A stretch of 64,000 nt of DNA from Nocardioides sp. SLBN-35 (GCF_006715725.1 NZ_VFNU01000001.1:1736001-1800000); one strand, 5' to 3'. Positions 7,310 through 15,326 are shown, counted from the first letter of the stretch. Made by a program: numbers and translations. The notes: generated from the letters alone by a model not told the origin.

Positions 7310-8722
7310 ATGTCTTCTCCCGGGGCGCTCGACCAGGCCACTGCTGTGGTCGAGCGTGCTGCGGAGCTGGCCGGTTGGAGCTGGGACAGTGTGACGGGCC
7401 CGGAGGCGGTGGCGGTGGTGGAGTCGATCGTCGCGGCACGGTCGTTCCTGGACGCCGCCCTGTTGCGGGGGATCGACCGGCTCGAAGCGACCGACGCGCT
7501 ACATCCGTTGGGGTGGGCGTCGGTCAAGGACTTCCTGACCCACCTGACCGGTGGTCACAAGGGCACCGGTGGTGGGCTGGTCCGGACCGTCGAGCAGCTG
7601 CGTGATCTCCCCGAGGTCCAAGCGGCCCTCGAGACCGGACGGGTGACGTTACCCCAGGCTCGGGCGATCGCGGCCAAGGTCCACACCCTGCCCCGGGTGC
7701 ACGAGTTCCGCACCACTGTCGCCGCACGGATGCTCGACCTGGTCGACACCCATGGCCACGACGCCAGTGATCTGCAGACCGCGTTCGGTGACGTGGTGCG
7801 CGACCTCGACCCCGACGCCACGGTCGTGAACAGTGAGAAGGAGAAGGCCAAGGCCGAACGCGGCGCCCACCACGCCCGGCACCTCTCGTTCGCCGAGGAC
7901 GGCCACGGCGGGGTCAGGGTCAAGGGCTACGGCACGGCGGAGGACGCCGAGAGGATCAAGGCCACCCTCCACCCCCTCGCAGCGCCCGTCACCACCGAGC
8001 CCGGTGCGTGTGGCGGCGTGAACCGCCGACCCGGCCAGGCGATGTTCGACGAGGACGGTGTCGCCACCGCGGCGGCCTGCCTGACCCCGGGCTGTGGGCA
8101 CGACGGTCGCGACCCGAGGGAGGCCGGTGCCCGGTTGTGGGACGCCTTGGTCGACGTGTGTGACCGGCTCGCCGCGACCGACGACCAGCTACCGCGTGAC
8201 CACGGTGCCAAGCCCCGTGTAGTGGTGCTCATCGACCAAGACTCACTCAAACAGAAGGTCATCGACGCCGGTCTGGCCCACCCCGGGCAGACCCCGACCG
8301 GTGCCCGGTTCTCCGCGACCGCCGTACGCCGGATGGCCTGTGACGCCGAGATCATCCCCGGCGTCCTCGGCGCGCACGGTCAGGTGCTCGACGTCGGCCG
8401 CGCCCAACGTCTGGTCACCGCGGCGATCTGGACGGCACTGCTCATCCGGGACCGGCACTGCGCGTTCCCCGGCTGCACCCGGATGCCGCTGGCGTGCGAT
8501 GCCCACCACGTCGTCCACTGGGCCGACGGTGGCCCCACCAGCCTCGACAACCTCGTGATGCTGTGTCGCCACCACCACGTCCTCATCCACCAGACGCCCT
8601 GGGTCGTCCACATCGACCCCGACACCGGACACCCCGTCTGGACCCCACCACCCCGACGCACGCTGGACGACCACCGCAAGGCAGGGATCGTCTACCGACC
8701 AGCACAACCACGCGCCGCCTGA
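7310..8722 (+). CDS. DUF222 / 13E12-repeat-family protein with C-terminal HNH endonuclease domain
   Basis: 470 residues. The N-terminal DUF222 helical region runs to about residue 330. The C-terminal HNH domain reads CAFPGCTRMPLACDAHHVVHW ... LDNLVMLCRHHHVLIH (residues about 384-428), with both CxxC-like zinc positions and the HH catalytic pair present. These proteins are numerous in actinobacterial genomes; members in Mycobacterium tuberculosis (REP13E12 family) are known to carry SOS boxes. The perfect LexA box in its promoter means it should be induced by DNA damage. The substrate is unknown; HNH folds cut DNA. There is no signal peptide, and it appears to be transcribed alone. Confidence 0.9.
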   Translation: MSSPGALDQATAVVERAAELAGWSWDSVTGPEAVAVVESIVAARSFLDAALLRGIDRLEATDALHPLGWASVKDFLTHLTGGHKGTGGGLVRTVEQLRDLPEVQAALETGRVTLPQARAIAAKVHTLPRVHEFRTTVAARMLDLVDTHGHDASDLQTAFGDVVRDLDPDATVVNSEKEKAKAERGAHHARHLSFAEDGHGGVRVKGYGTAEDAERIKATLHPLAAPVTTEPGACGGVNRRPGQAMFDEDGVATAAACLTPGCGHDGRDPREAGARLWDALVDVCDRLAATDDQLPRDHGAKPRVVVLIDQDSLKQKVIDAGLAHPGQTPTGARFSATAVRRMACDAEIIPGVLGAHGQVLDVGRAQRLVTAAIWTALLIRDRHCAFPGCTRMPLACDAHHVVHWADGGPTSLDNLVMLCRHHHVLIHQTPWVVHIDPDTGHPVWTPPPRRTLDDHRKAGIVYRPAQPRAA

Positions 8723-8772
8723 CATCCGGGAGCTGAGGGACCGGCGTAGTCCCGGGTGCCTAGGCTGGCGCG

Positions 8773-8877
8773 GTGGAGGTCTTCTTGCTCTGGCACGTCC
8801 GGCACGCCGGGAACTCGGACGGTTCTCCGACGGAGCACCGCGACGCCGACGGAGAGTTGCTCATCGACGAGGACTGA
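8773..8877 (+). pseudogene. Truncated N-terminal fragment of a small conserved protein (DUF7336-like)
   Basis: The GTG start at 8773 opens a 34-codon frame VEVFLLWHVRHAGNSDGSPT ... LLIDED that ends at TGA 8875-8877. The opening VFLLWHVRHA is, from memory, the start of a conserved actinobacterial protein of about 80-100 residues that continues with a VKLLGVYSS-like strand; that continuation is absent in all frames here. A -10-like TAGGCT (8761-8766) ends six bases before the GTG, so the leaderless promoter seems intact while the gene body is lost. It could also be a genuine 34-residue peptide. Confidence 0.4.
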
Positions 8878-8886
8878 CGACGGACC

Positions 8887-9066
8887 TCAGCCGTGCGGCA
8901 CCCCCGTCACCGGTACGACGACCCGCTCCATCTCCTGCCCGCCGTCACACGTCATCAGCGCGATCGTGGCCAGCCCGTCCCGCTCGCTGACCACCTCCCA
9001 GTGGCCACCGGACAGGATCCAGCGGTCGAGCGCGGCCCGTCCGGGATCGGAGCCGTCAGCGGACAC
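8887..9066 (-). CDS. Small conserved hypothetical protein, 59 residues
   Basis: GTG start at 9066 overlapping the methyltransferase stop by 11 bases, so it is probably translated by coupling. The product begins VSADGSDPGRAALDRWILSG, continues HWEVVSERDGLATIALMTCD, then GGQEMERVVVPV. The pattern (tryptophan-rich start, then alternating hydrophobic strands, then a CDGGxE motif) fits a small family I have seen downstream of other actinobacterial genes; no function is known. No membrane segment or signal peptide. The support is the coupled start, the good codon pattern and the absence of any competing gene. Confidence 0.5.
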   Translation of the reverse strand: MSADGSDPGRAALDRWILSGGHWEVVSERDGLATIALMTCDGGQEMERVVVPVTGVPHG

Positions 9067-9820
9067 CGGACCCTGCCCACGCCGTCGCCGACATCGTGAA
9101 CGGCCCGTCGCCGAGCTCGGTGCGGAGGAGGTCGACCACCCGTTCCTGCTGCTCGGGAGAAAGTGCGTCGAACGCGACCCCGGCAGTCCCGACCCCGAAG
9201 GTGTAGGGCTCCCACCACTCGTCGAAGGTGGCGAACGGGACGGTGACGGTCAGTGGCACCTCGGTGACCTCGCGCAGGCCCGCGGCGACCATCAGCGCGG
9301 CCAGGTCGCCGGCGTTGGATCCAGGGAGCGCTGCCTCGTCGGTGACGGTGGGGTCGACGGCGAGGACGGCGTGCCAGAATGCCGACAGGGGGCCGGTGCC
9401 GCCGCCGTGGTCCCACACGCAGGCGCTGACCCGGCCGCCGGGGCGGGTCACGCGCCGCATCTCGGCAAGGCCGGCAGGAGCGTCCGACATGAAGTGCACG
9501 ACGAGCTGGGCGAGGGTGGCGTCGAAGGACTCGTCGGGGAAGGGGAGGTCCTCCGCCGACGCCCGGCGTACGTCGGCATCCGGGTGGGCGGCAGCGGCGG
9601 CGGCCACGAAGGTGGCGACCGGGTCGACGGCGGCGACCCGGGCGGCGCCCTGTCGTCGTACGAGCTCGGCGGTCAGCATCCCCGGACCGCACCCGACGTC
9701 GAGAACGGCCGCGGACGCGCCGACGCCGGCGAGGCCGACGTCGGCGAACAGCGGCGCGAGGGGAGTGGAGAACCTCCCCATGAAGCTGATGTAGGCGTCC
9801 GCCACCTCGAACATGGCCAT
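9056..9820 (-). CDS. Class I SAM-dependent methyltransferase (UbiE/Methyltransf_11 type)
   Basis: About 254 residues from the ATG at 9820 (MAMFEVADAYISFMGRFS), preferred because GGAGA lies 12 bases upstream and the start sits 7 bases after the regulator gene; an ATG at 9856 in the same frame overlaps that gene. Motif I is VLDVGCGPGMLTAELV, the acidic end of strand 2 is AAVDP, and motif II/III is SAEDLPFPDESFDATLAQLVVHFMSD. The order is typical of small-molecule methyltransferases; the acceptor is unknown. It is in one transcription unit with the SufR-like regulator upstream and the 59-residue ORF downstream. Confidence 0.85.
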   Translation of the reverse strand: MAMFEVADAYISFMGRFSTPLAPLFADVGLAGVGASAAVLDVGCGPGMLTAELVRRQGAARVAAVDPVATFVAAAAAAHPDADVRRASAEDLPFPDESFDATLAQLVVHFMSDAPAGLAEMRRVTRPGGRVSACVWDHGGGTGPLSAFWHAVLAVDPTVTDEAALPGSNAGDLAALMVAAGLREVTEVPLTVTVPFATFDEWWEPYTFGVGTAGVAFDALSPEQQERVVDLLRTELGDGPFTMSATAWAGSGVR

Positions 9821-9827
9821 GCCGCGA

Positions 9828-10526
9828 TCATTCTCCGCTGCCGGGTGCTTGTCCATCGGTCCGCACGGTCACGCAGCAGTGCCCGGGGTCGGGCTCGAGG
9901 TGGGCGGTGACACCGGTGCAGCCGAGCCCGTCGGCGACGCCCTGGACGAAGGACCGGTTGAGGCCGCAGACGAGGGCGGTGTGCTTCTGGGCGAGCGCGT
10001 CGAAGGGGCAGTTCGCCAGGCACACCGCTTCGGGTGAGACGGAGGGCTCGTAGCCCTGGCCGGAGAGCACCGCGGCGAGGTCGGACAGCCCTGGATGAGC
10101 GGCCACGCCGGAGGCCTCGCCCGCCACGGACCGCCCCTCGGCGTGCGCGGACGCGGCGAGCGCCGCGTCGAGGTCCTCGCCCGCGCCGGCCCGGGCGACC
10201 GCCGCGGCGAGGATGTCGCCGACCAGGTCGTAGCGCCGGGGCGGGAGGGTGACCGCGAACTCGCGGGTCGCGCGCCGGTAGAGCTTGCTCGGCCGTCCGG
10301 CCCCCGGCCCGCTGCGCCCGCTGAGCCGGCGGAACTCCACGTCGAGCAGGCCCTCCTCGGCCAGCCGGTCGAGATGGAAGCTCACCGTGTGCTTGGGGAT
10401 GTCGAGGGCCGCGGCGGTCGCGTCGCGTCCGACGGCGTCGGGCTGCCCGGCGACGTATTCGTAGAGGGCGCGCCGGGTCGGGTCGGCGAGTACGCCGATC
10501 GCGACGGCACCGGTCTCGAGGTCCAC
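9828..10526 (-). CDS. ArsR-like helix-turn-helix regulator with C-terminal cysteine cluster (SufR/COG2345 type)
   Basis: 232 residues. The N-terminal winged helix (VLADPTRRALYEYVAGQPDAVGRDATAAALDIPKHTVSFHLDRL, split by a short linker) is followed by LSGRSGPGAGRPSKLY and a C-terminal sensor domain. The sensor has CLANCPF, LVCGLN and HCCV. In SufR-type regulators the equivalent cysteines bind an iron-sulphur cluster, so this protein probably senses iron-sulphur or redox state. No suf genes are in the window; the gene is instead co-transcribed with a methyltransferase. The GTG start has no ribosome binding site but a -10 six bases upstream, so it is leaderless. Confidence 0.8.
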   Translation of the reverse strand: MDLETGAVAIGVLADPTRRALYEYVAGQPDAVGRDATAAALDIPKHTVSFHLDRLAEEGLLDVEFRRLSGRSGPGAGRPSKLYRRATREFAVTLPPRRYDLVGDILAAAVARAGAGEDLDAALAASAHAEGRSVAGEASGVAAHPGLSDLAAVLSGQGYEPSVSPEAVCLANCPFDALAQKHTALVCGLNRSFVQGVADGLGCTGVTAHLEPDPGHCCVTVRTDGQAPGSGE

Positions 10527-10551
10527 GCGAAGATTCTAAAACAGACTTCGC
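10527..10551 (-). promoter_or_regulatory. Leaderless promoter with inverted repeat before the SufR-like gene
   Basis: Read on the minus strand, TAGAAT (10538-10533) is followed by six bases and then the GTG start at 10526, the leaderless arrangement. The -10 is enclosed by a perfect inverted repeat, GCGAAG (10527-10532) and CTTCGC (10546-10551). A protein bound to it would cover the promoter, so self-repression is likely. Confidence 0.5.
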
Positions 10552-10565
10552 TTCGTGGAAGAGGG

Positions 10566-11570
10566 TCAGGTGGTCGCGGCCTCGGCGAGCGGCCGGCGTG
10601 GAGCGGTGGGCCGCACCGCGGCCAACGCCTCGAGCCGCGGCGCGAGGTAGGCCAGGCCGGCCGCGACGACGAGCGCGAGACCCTGGGCGACCTGCTGCCA
10701 GAAGGTCGGCACGCCGACCAGGGTCAGCCCGTTCTGCAGGATGCCGAGGAAGGCCACGCCGAGCACCACGCCGAACAGCGTGCCCGAGCCCCCGGTGAGG
10801 GCGACGCCGCCGACCAGGACCGCGGTCAGCACGGCGAGCTCGAAGCCGCTGCCCGCCGTACCCGACTGCACGGCGCCGAGCACCGAGGCCTTGATCGCGC
10901 CGGCCAGCGCGGCGCTGGCGCCGGTGGCGAGGAAGAGGGCGAAGGGGACGGTGCGGACCCGCACGCCGGAGAGGTACGCCGCCTCGCGGGAGACGCCGAT
11001 CGCGTAGATGTGCCGCCCGACCGGGGTCAGCGCCAGGATCGCCCCGGCGACGAGCACCACGACCAGCGCGATCACGACCGGCGACGGCAGCCCGGCGACC
11101 TTCGCCCCGCCGAGCCACGCGAACGAGTCGCCGAAGCTGGTCAGCGGCAGCGGCGCGAACTGCTGGGCGAGGCCGCGGACGGCGGTGAGCGTGCCGAGGG
11201 TGACGATGAACGGCGAGAGCCCGACCACGCAGCACAGGAACCCGTTGACCGCGCCGACCGCCAGCCCGGCGAGCAGCGAGAGCAGCACGCAGGTGAGCAG
11301 GCTGCCGCCGTGCTCGGAGGCGAGCCAGCCGGCGGCGACCGCGCCGAGCGCGTAGGTCGAGCCGACCGACAGGTCGAGGTAGCCGCTGATCACCAGCAGC
11401 GCCGAGGGCACCGCGACGATCGCGAGGGTCGCGCTGTCGGTGGCGATCCCGAGCAGGTTCTGGCTGCCGACGAAGCTGCCGGTCGCGAGCTCGAAGCCGA
11501 TCGCCATCGCGACGATGACCGGGATCAGCGGGTAGCGCGCGAGCTGGCGCAGGTTGAGGGAGGCGTTCAT
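10566..11570 (-). CDS. ABC importer permease, ribose/RbsC type
   Basis: 334 residues with 8-10 hydrophobic segments. The segment SALLVISGYLDLSVGSTYALGAVAAG matches the conserved ISGxxDLSVGS region of RbsC-type permeases (BPD_transp_2 family), as does GGVALTGGSGTLFGVVLGVAFLGILQNGL. It forms the membrane channel for the ATPase and binding protein encoded just upstream. Its start overlaps the ATPase stop by four bases (ATGA). This family usually carries sugars, but members also carry autoinducers, purines and polyols; the linked deacetylase suggests an acetylated or amine-containing substrate (inference). Confidence 0.9.
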   Translation of the reverse strand: MNASLNLRQLARYPLIPVIVAMAIGFELATGSFVGSQNLLGIATDSATLAIVAVPSALLVISGYLDLSVGSTYALGAVAAGWLASEHGGSLLTCVLLSLLAGLAVGAVNGFLCCVVGLSPFIVTLGTLTAVRGLAQQFAPLPLTSFGDSFAWLGGAKVAGLPSPVVIALVVVLVAGAILALTPVGRHIYAIGVSREAAYLSGVRVRTVPFALFLATGASAALAGAIKASVLGAVQSGTAGSGFELAVLTAVLVGGVALTGGSGTLFGVVLGVAFLGILQNGLTLVGVPTFWQQVAQGLALVVAAGLAYLAPRLEALAAVRPTAPRRPLAEAATT

Positions 11571-13084
11571 GACAGGTGCTCCTGGAGGTCGGTCTGGATC
11601 TCGGTGTCGGCCTGGTGGACCGCGTGCAGGAGGGCGTCCTCGTCGAGGGCGTCGCCGGCCAGCTCGCCGATGACCCGGCCGTCCTGCATGACCAGCGCGC
11701 GGTCGGCGAGGGCGACGATCTCCTCGGGGTCGGTGGAGGCGAAGACGACCGCCGTACGACGCTCCGAGGCGATCGTGCGCACCACCTTGTAGATCTCGTG
11801 GCGGGCCCGTACGTCGACGCCCTGGGTCGGCTCGTCGAGCAGCAGCACGGTGGTGGGCAGGATGCCGTTGATCCAGCGACCGAGCAGCAGCTTCTGCTGG
11901 TTGCCGCCGGAGAAGGCGCGGGCCGGCGCGTTCGGGGTCGCGGGGTGCACGGCCAGCGACGCGGCGAGCCGCTCGAAGGCCTCGGCCTCGGCCCGTCGCC
12001 GGCGCAGCCCGAACATGGACAGCACCCCCTGCGCCGGGAGCAGCGCGTTGTCGAGCGCGCTCAGCGAGGCGAACAGGCCCTGCCGGCCGCGGTCGCCGGG
12101 CACCAGCGCCAGGCCGGCGGCGAGGGCGGCGCGGGGCGTCGCCCGTCGTACCTCCCGGCCGCCGACGGTGATCGAGCCCTGCCGGGCCCGCCGGCCGAAG
12201 ATCATCTCCAGCGTGCGGGTGCGACCGGAGCCGATCAGCCCGTAGAGACCGACGATCTCGCCGGGCCGGACCTCGAGGTCGACCGGGCCGATGCCCGGGC
12301 CGGTGAGGCCGCTGACCCGCAGCTGCGGGGGATCGGCGTCGTGCACGGGGCCGGCCGGCGGCAGGTCCGCGGGCGGCTCGGCGATCGCCTCGATGATGTC
12401 GCGGCGGGTCTTGCCCTCCAGCGACGTCGCGACGTGCACCTTCCCCTCGCGCAGCACCGTCATCCGGTCGGCCAGCCGCTCGACCTCGCCGAGCAGGTGG
12501 GTGACGTAGCAGATCGCCAGGCCCTGCTCCTGCAGCGAGCGGACCGTGCGCTCCAGGGCGCCGATCTCGTGCGAGGACAGGGCAGCGGTCGGCTCGTCGA
12601 GGACGAGAACGACCGGGTCGCGCGAGAGCGCCTTGGCGATCTCGACCAGCTGCTTCTGGCCCATCGGCAGGTCGCCGACCCGGCTGTCGACCGACGACGT
12701 CGCCCCGAGCCGGTCGAGCAGGCGGCGCGCCGCCTCCCGCTGGCTGCTGCGGTCGACGAGGCCGAGGCGCCGGTGCTCCTGGCCGAGGAAGATGTTGTCG
12801 ACGACCGAGAGCGAGTCGACCAGGCTGAGGTGCTGGAAGATGATCGCGATGCCGGCGTCGATCGACTGCCGCGGGGTGAGCCCCGCATGGCTGCGACCGC
12901 CCACCTCGATGGTGCCGCCGTCGGGGTGGAACGCCCCGCCCAGCGCCTTGATCAGGGTGGACTTGCCCGCGCCGTTGTGGCCGAGCAGCGCGTGGACCTC
13001 ACCGGCCTCGATGGTGAGGTCCACGCCCTGCAGCGCGTGCACGCCGCCGAAGGACTTCCGGAGCCCGGTGACCCGCAGTGTCAT
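11567..13084 (-). CDS. ABC importer ATP-binding protein with two nucleotide-binding domains, RbsA/MglA type
   Basis: 505 residues, standard for this family. Domain 1 has Walker A GHNGAGKSTLIKALGG (about residue 35), signature LPMGQKQLVEIAKAL and Walker B VLVLDEPTAAL. Domain 2 has a degenerate Walker A, GLYGLIGSGRTRTLEMIFG, signature FSGGNQQKLLLGRW and Walker B LLLDEPTQGVD. A weakened second Walker A is normal for RbsA-type proteins, where one site hydrolyses ATP. It lies 24 bases after the binding-protein gene and overlaps the permease start, so all three are one operon. Confidence 0.92.
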   Translation of the reverse strand: MTLRVTGLRKSFGGVHALQGVDLTIEAGEVHALLGHNGAGKSTLIKALGGAFHPDGGTIEVGGRSHAGLTPRQSIDAGIAIIFQHLSLVDSLSVVDNIFLGQEHRRLGLVDRSSQREAARRLLDRLGATSSVDSRVGDLPMGQKQLVEIAKALSRDPVVLVLDEPTAALSSHEIGALERTVRSLQEQGLAICYVTHLLGEVERLADRMTVLREGKVHVATSLEGKTRRDIIEAIAEPPADLPPAGPVHDADPPQLRVSGLTGPGIGPVDLEVRPGEIVGLYGLIGSGRTRTLEMIFGRRARQGSITVGGREVRRATPRAALAAGLALVPGDRGRQGLFASLSALDNALLPAQGVLSMFGLRRRRAEAEAFERLAASLAVHPATPNAPARAFSGGNQQKLLLGRWINGILPTTVLLLDEPTQGVDVRARHEIYKVVRTIASERRTAVVFASTDPEEIVALADRALVMQDGRVIGELAGDALDEDALLHAVHQADTEIQTDLQEHLS

Positions 13085-13108
13085 GACCGACTACCTGTCC
13101 CGTCCCGC

Positions 13109-14131
13109 TCAGCCGTACTGCGCGATGATCTCGTCGAGCAGCGCGTCGCCCTGCTTGACCAGCGTGATCGGTACGTCGGTGCTGGCCTCGGCGTCGCTCT
13201 TGCCGTCGGCCACCGCCAGCGGTACGTCGATGACCGCGTTGCCGATGTCGCGCAGCTGCAGCGCGGCCGAGGCCCGGTAGAAGGTGCCCTTCTTGATCAG
13301 CTCGAGCGAGCCCAGGTCGCCGTCCTGGCCGCCGACGTAGGTCTTCGCGTCGGTCTCCGAGCGCCCCGACTCGACGAGTGCCTTGTAGCCGCCGAAGGCC
13401 GCACCGTCGGTGATGCCGAGGATGACGTTGACGTCGGGGTGCTTGGCGAGGATCGCCTTGGTCTTGGTCAGCGCGGTGTCGGGGTCGATCGCCTGCTCGC
13501 GGCCGACGACCTCCATGTCCGGCGCAGCCTTGGTGAAGGCGTCGATCATGCCCTTGGTGCGCTCGATGCCCAGCTGGATGGTGTCGTCGACGAGGAAGGC
13601 CACCTTGCCCTTGCCGCCGAGGGCCTGGTTGGCCCAGGCCGCCGCGTCCTCGCCGAGCTTGCGACCGCCCTCCTCGAAGCTGAAGGTGATCGAGGCGCTC
13701 TGGTTCTTCAGGGTGCCGCCGTAGGTCACCCAGATGATGCCCGCCGACAGCGCCTTGGCGGCCTGGGTCTCGAGGGCCTCGAAGACCATCGGGAAGGACA
13801 CGATCGCCGGCACCTTCTTGGCGATCAGCGTGTCCAGGTTGGACGCCTGGACGTCCGGCTTGCCGTTGTCGTTGGTCTGCTCGAGCGAGACGCCCTTCTC
13901 CTTGGCCCGCTCCTTGGCGAACCTGGCGACGCCGGCGTAGACGGGCAGGAAGGTGAACGGGTAGTCCCAGGCGACGGTGTCGACGTCCTTGCTGGACTTC
14001 GCGACCTTGTCGCCGGAGGCCTTGGTGCTGGACGGTGCGCTGCACGCGGAGGCGAGGACGGCGGCCCCGATGCCGCCGGTCCAGGCGAGGAAGCTGCGAC
14101 GGTCGACGGACTTCTTCACGACTGCGTTCAT
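13109..14131 (-). CDS. ABC importer substrate-binding lipoprotein (Peripla_BP_4, sugar type)
   Basis: 340 residues from ATG 14131 (MNAVVKKSVDRRSFLAWTGG), chosen because GGAG lies 8 bases upstream; a GTG at 14161 that overlaps the deacetylase stop is the alternative. The N-terminus has a twin-arginine pair (Arg11-Arg12) and a lipobox LASAC with Cys30, so it is probably exported by Tat and anchored to the outer face of the membrane. The body has the two-lobed periplasmic-binding fold phrases (AWANQALGGKGKVAFLVDD, VNVILGITDGAAFGGYKAL). It delivers the ligand to the permease/ATPase encoded downstream. The ligand is not identifiable. Confidence 0.88.
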   Translation of the reverse strand: MNAVVKKSVDRRSFLAWTGGIGAAVLASACSAPSSTKASGDKVAKSSKDVDTVAWDYPFTFLPVYAGVARFAKERAKEKGVSLEQTNDNGKPDVQASNLDTLIAKKVPAIVSFPMVFEALETQAAKALSAGIIWVTYGGTLKNQSASITFSFEEGGRKLGEDAAAWANQALGGKGKVAFLVDDTIQLGIERTKGMIDAFTKAAPDMEVVGREQAIDPDTALTKTKAILAKHPDVNVILGITDGAAFGGYKALVESGRSETDAKTYVGGQDGDLGSLELIKKGTFYRASAALQLRDIGNAVIDVPLAVADGKSDAEASTDVPITLVKQGDALLDEIIAQYG

Positions 14132-14157
14132 GGTGGTGCTCCGATCGGGTGGAGGGG

Positions 14158-15291
14158 TCACGAACCGGCGCGGACGCCGGCGTGGATGTCGTCGAGGAGG
14201 GGCACGACCTGGTCGATGACGGCGGTCTGGTGCGGCTGCAGCTCGAGCCCGGCCATGCCGCCGAAGATCGGCTCGTAGGGGTCGGTGAGCGGCTCGGTCA
14301 CGCCGGCGAGCGCCTCGATCACGGCCAGGCCACAGAAGGGGACGTAGACCGGGTTGTAGCCGCCTTCGTGACTCATCGCGAGCCGCCCCTCGCAGTGCGT
14401 CGCCGCGAGGTCGAGCAGTCGCTCGGTCATCGCGCGATAGCTGCTGCTGGTCAGCGCCTGCCGCGACAGCGGGTCGGTCGCGTTGGCGTCGAAGCCGCTC
14501 GCGACCAGGATCAGATCCGGCCGGAACCGGTCGACCGCCGGTGCCACGACCCGGTCGAAGGCGGCGAGGTAGCCGCCGGTGCCGGTGCCCGGCGGGAGCG
14601 GCACGTTGACGGCGTACCCGAAGCCCGCGCCCTCGCCGCGCTCGGTGACGAAGCCGGAGTCCGGCGGGAACACCCGGTCCTGGTGCAGCGAGATGGTCAG
14701 CGTGTTCGGGTCCTCCCAGAACGTCTTCTGGGTGCCGTTGCCGTGGTGGACGTCCCAGTCGAGGATCGCGATCCGCTCGACGCCGTGGGTACGACGTACC
14801 GCCCGGGCCGCGATCGCGAGGTTGCCGAACATGCAGAAGCCCATGCCGGTGGCGGGCTCCGCGTGGTGTCCCGGCGGCCGGATCAGCGCGTACGCGTTGT
14901 CGACCCGGCCCTCGACGACCGCCGTGGTCGCCTCGATCATGCCGCCGGCGGCGAGCCGCCCGATCTCGATGCCGCCCGGCCCGAACGGGCTCAGCCCGTC
15001 ACCCGAGTCGCCCCCCTTGGGCTGCTCGCTCCCGGCCTTGATCCGGGCGAGGTGCTCCTCGGTGTGGACCGCGAGGATCTCCTCGTCGGTGGCCTTGCGC
15101 GGCTCGAGCCGGGTGAGGTGGTCGATCGTGCCGGAGACGACGACCAGCTCGTGGATGCGGCGCTTGGTCTCGGCGTTCTCGAAGTGCTGGAACGGCTGGA
15201 TGCCGGCGCGGTGGTCGGCGGGGAAGAGCCCCGCGTTGGTTCCGGTGTCGTGCCAGCCGAAGAGCTCGTGGTACAGGTAGCCGGTCGCCAT
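14158..15291 (-). CDS. Class II histone-deacetylase family amidohydrolase (acetylpolyamine amidohydrolase-like)
   Basis: 377 residues from ATG 15291 with GGGAGG upstream. All catalytic elements of the zinc deacetylase fold are visible: RPPGHHAEP (paired general-base histidines), DWDVHHGNGTQ (zinc Asp and His), SGFDANATDPLS (second zinc Asp) and EGGYN (transition-state Tyr). Bacterial members remove acetyl groups from polyamines or other acetyl-amines. It is the first gene of an operon followed by a complete RbsABC-type importer, so the likely role is to deacetylate an imported compound inside the cell. No signal peptide. Confidence 0.9.
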   Translation of the reverse strand: MATGYLYHELFGWHDTGTNAGLFPADHRAGIQPFQHFENAETKRRIHELVVVSGTIDHLTRLEPRKATDEEILAVHTEEHLARIKAGSEQPKGGDSGDGLSPFGPGGIEIGRLAAGGMIEATTAVVEGRVDNAYALIRPPGHHAEPATGMGFCMFGNLAIAARAVRRTHGVERIAILDWDVHHGNGTQKTFWEDPNTLTISLHQDRVFPPDSGFVTERGEGAGFGYAVNVPLPPGTGTGGYLAAFDRVVAPAVDRFRPDLILVASGFDANATDPLSRQALTSSSYRAMTERLLDLAATHCEGRLAMSHEGGYNPVYVPFCGLAVIEALAGVTEPLTDPYEPIFGGMAGLELQPHQTAVIDQVVPLLDDIHAGVRAGS

Positions 15292-15326
15292 CGCGCCTCC
15301 CGGGGATACGGCGCCGGTGGTTCCGG

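Noticed and set aside
7251-7439. N-terminal extension (63 codons) of the 155-residue conserved protein
   Set aside because: It crosses the LexA box and the start of the divergent HNH gene, and its composition (proline runs, Arg/Ser) is not protein-like.
11576-14278. Long open frame on the plus strand (900 codons) opposite the ABC importer genes
   Set aside because: It lies antisense to three well-supported genes, is Arg/Gly/Asp-rich without recognisable motifs, and results from the strong third-position G/C bias.
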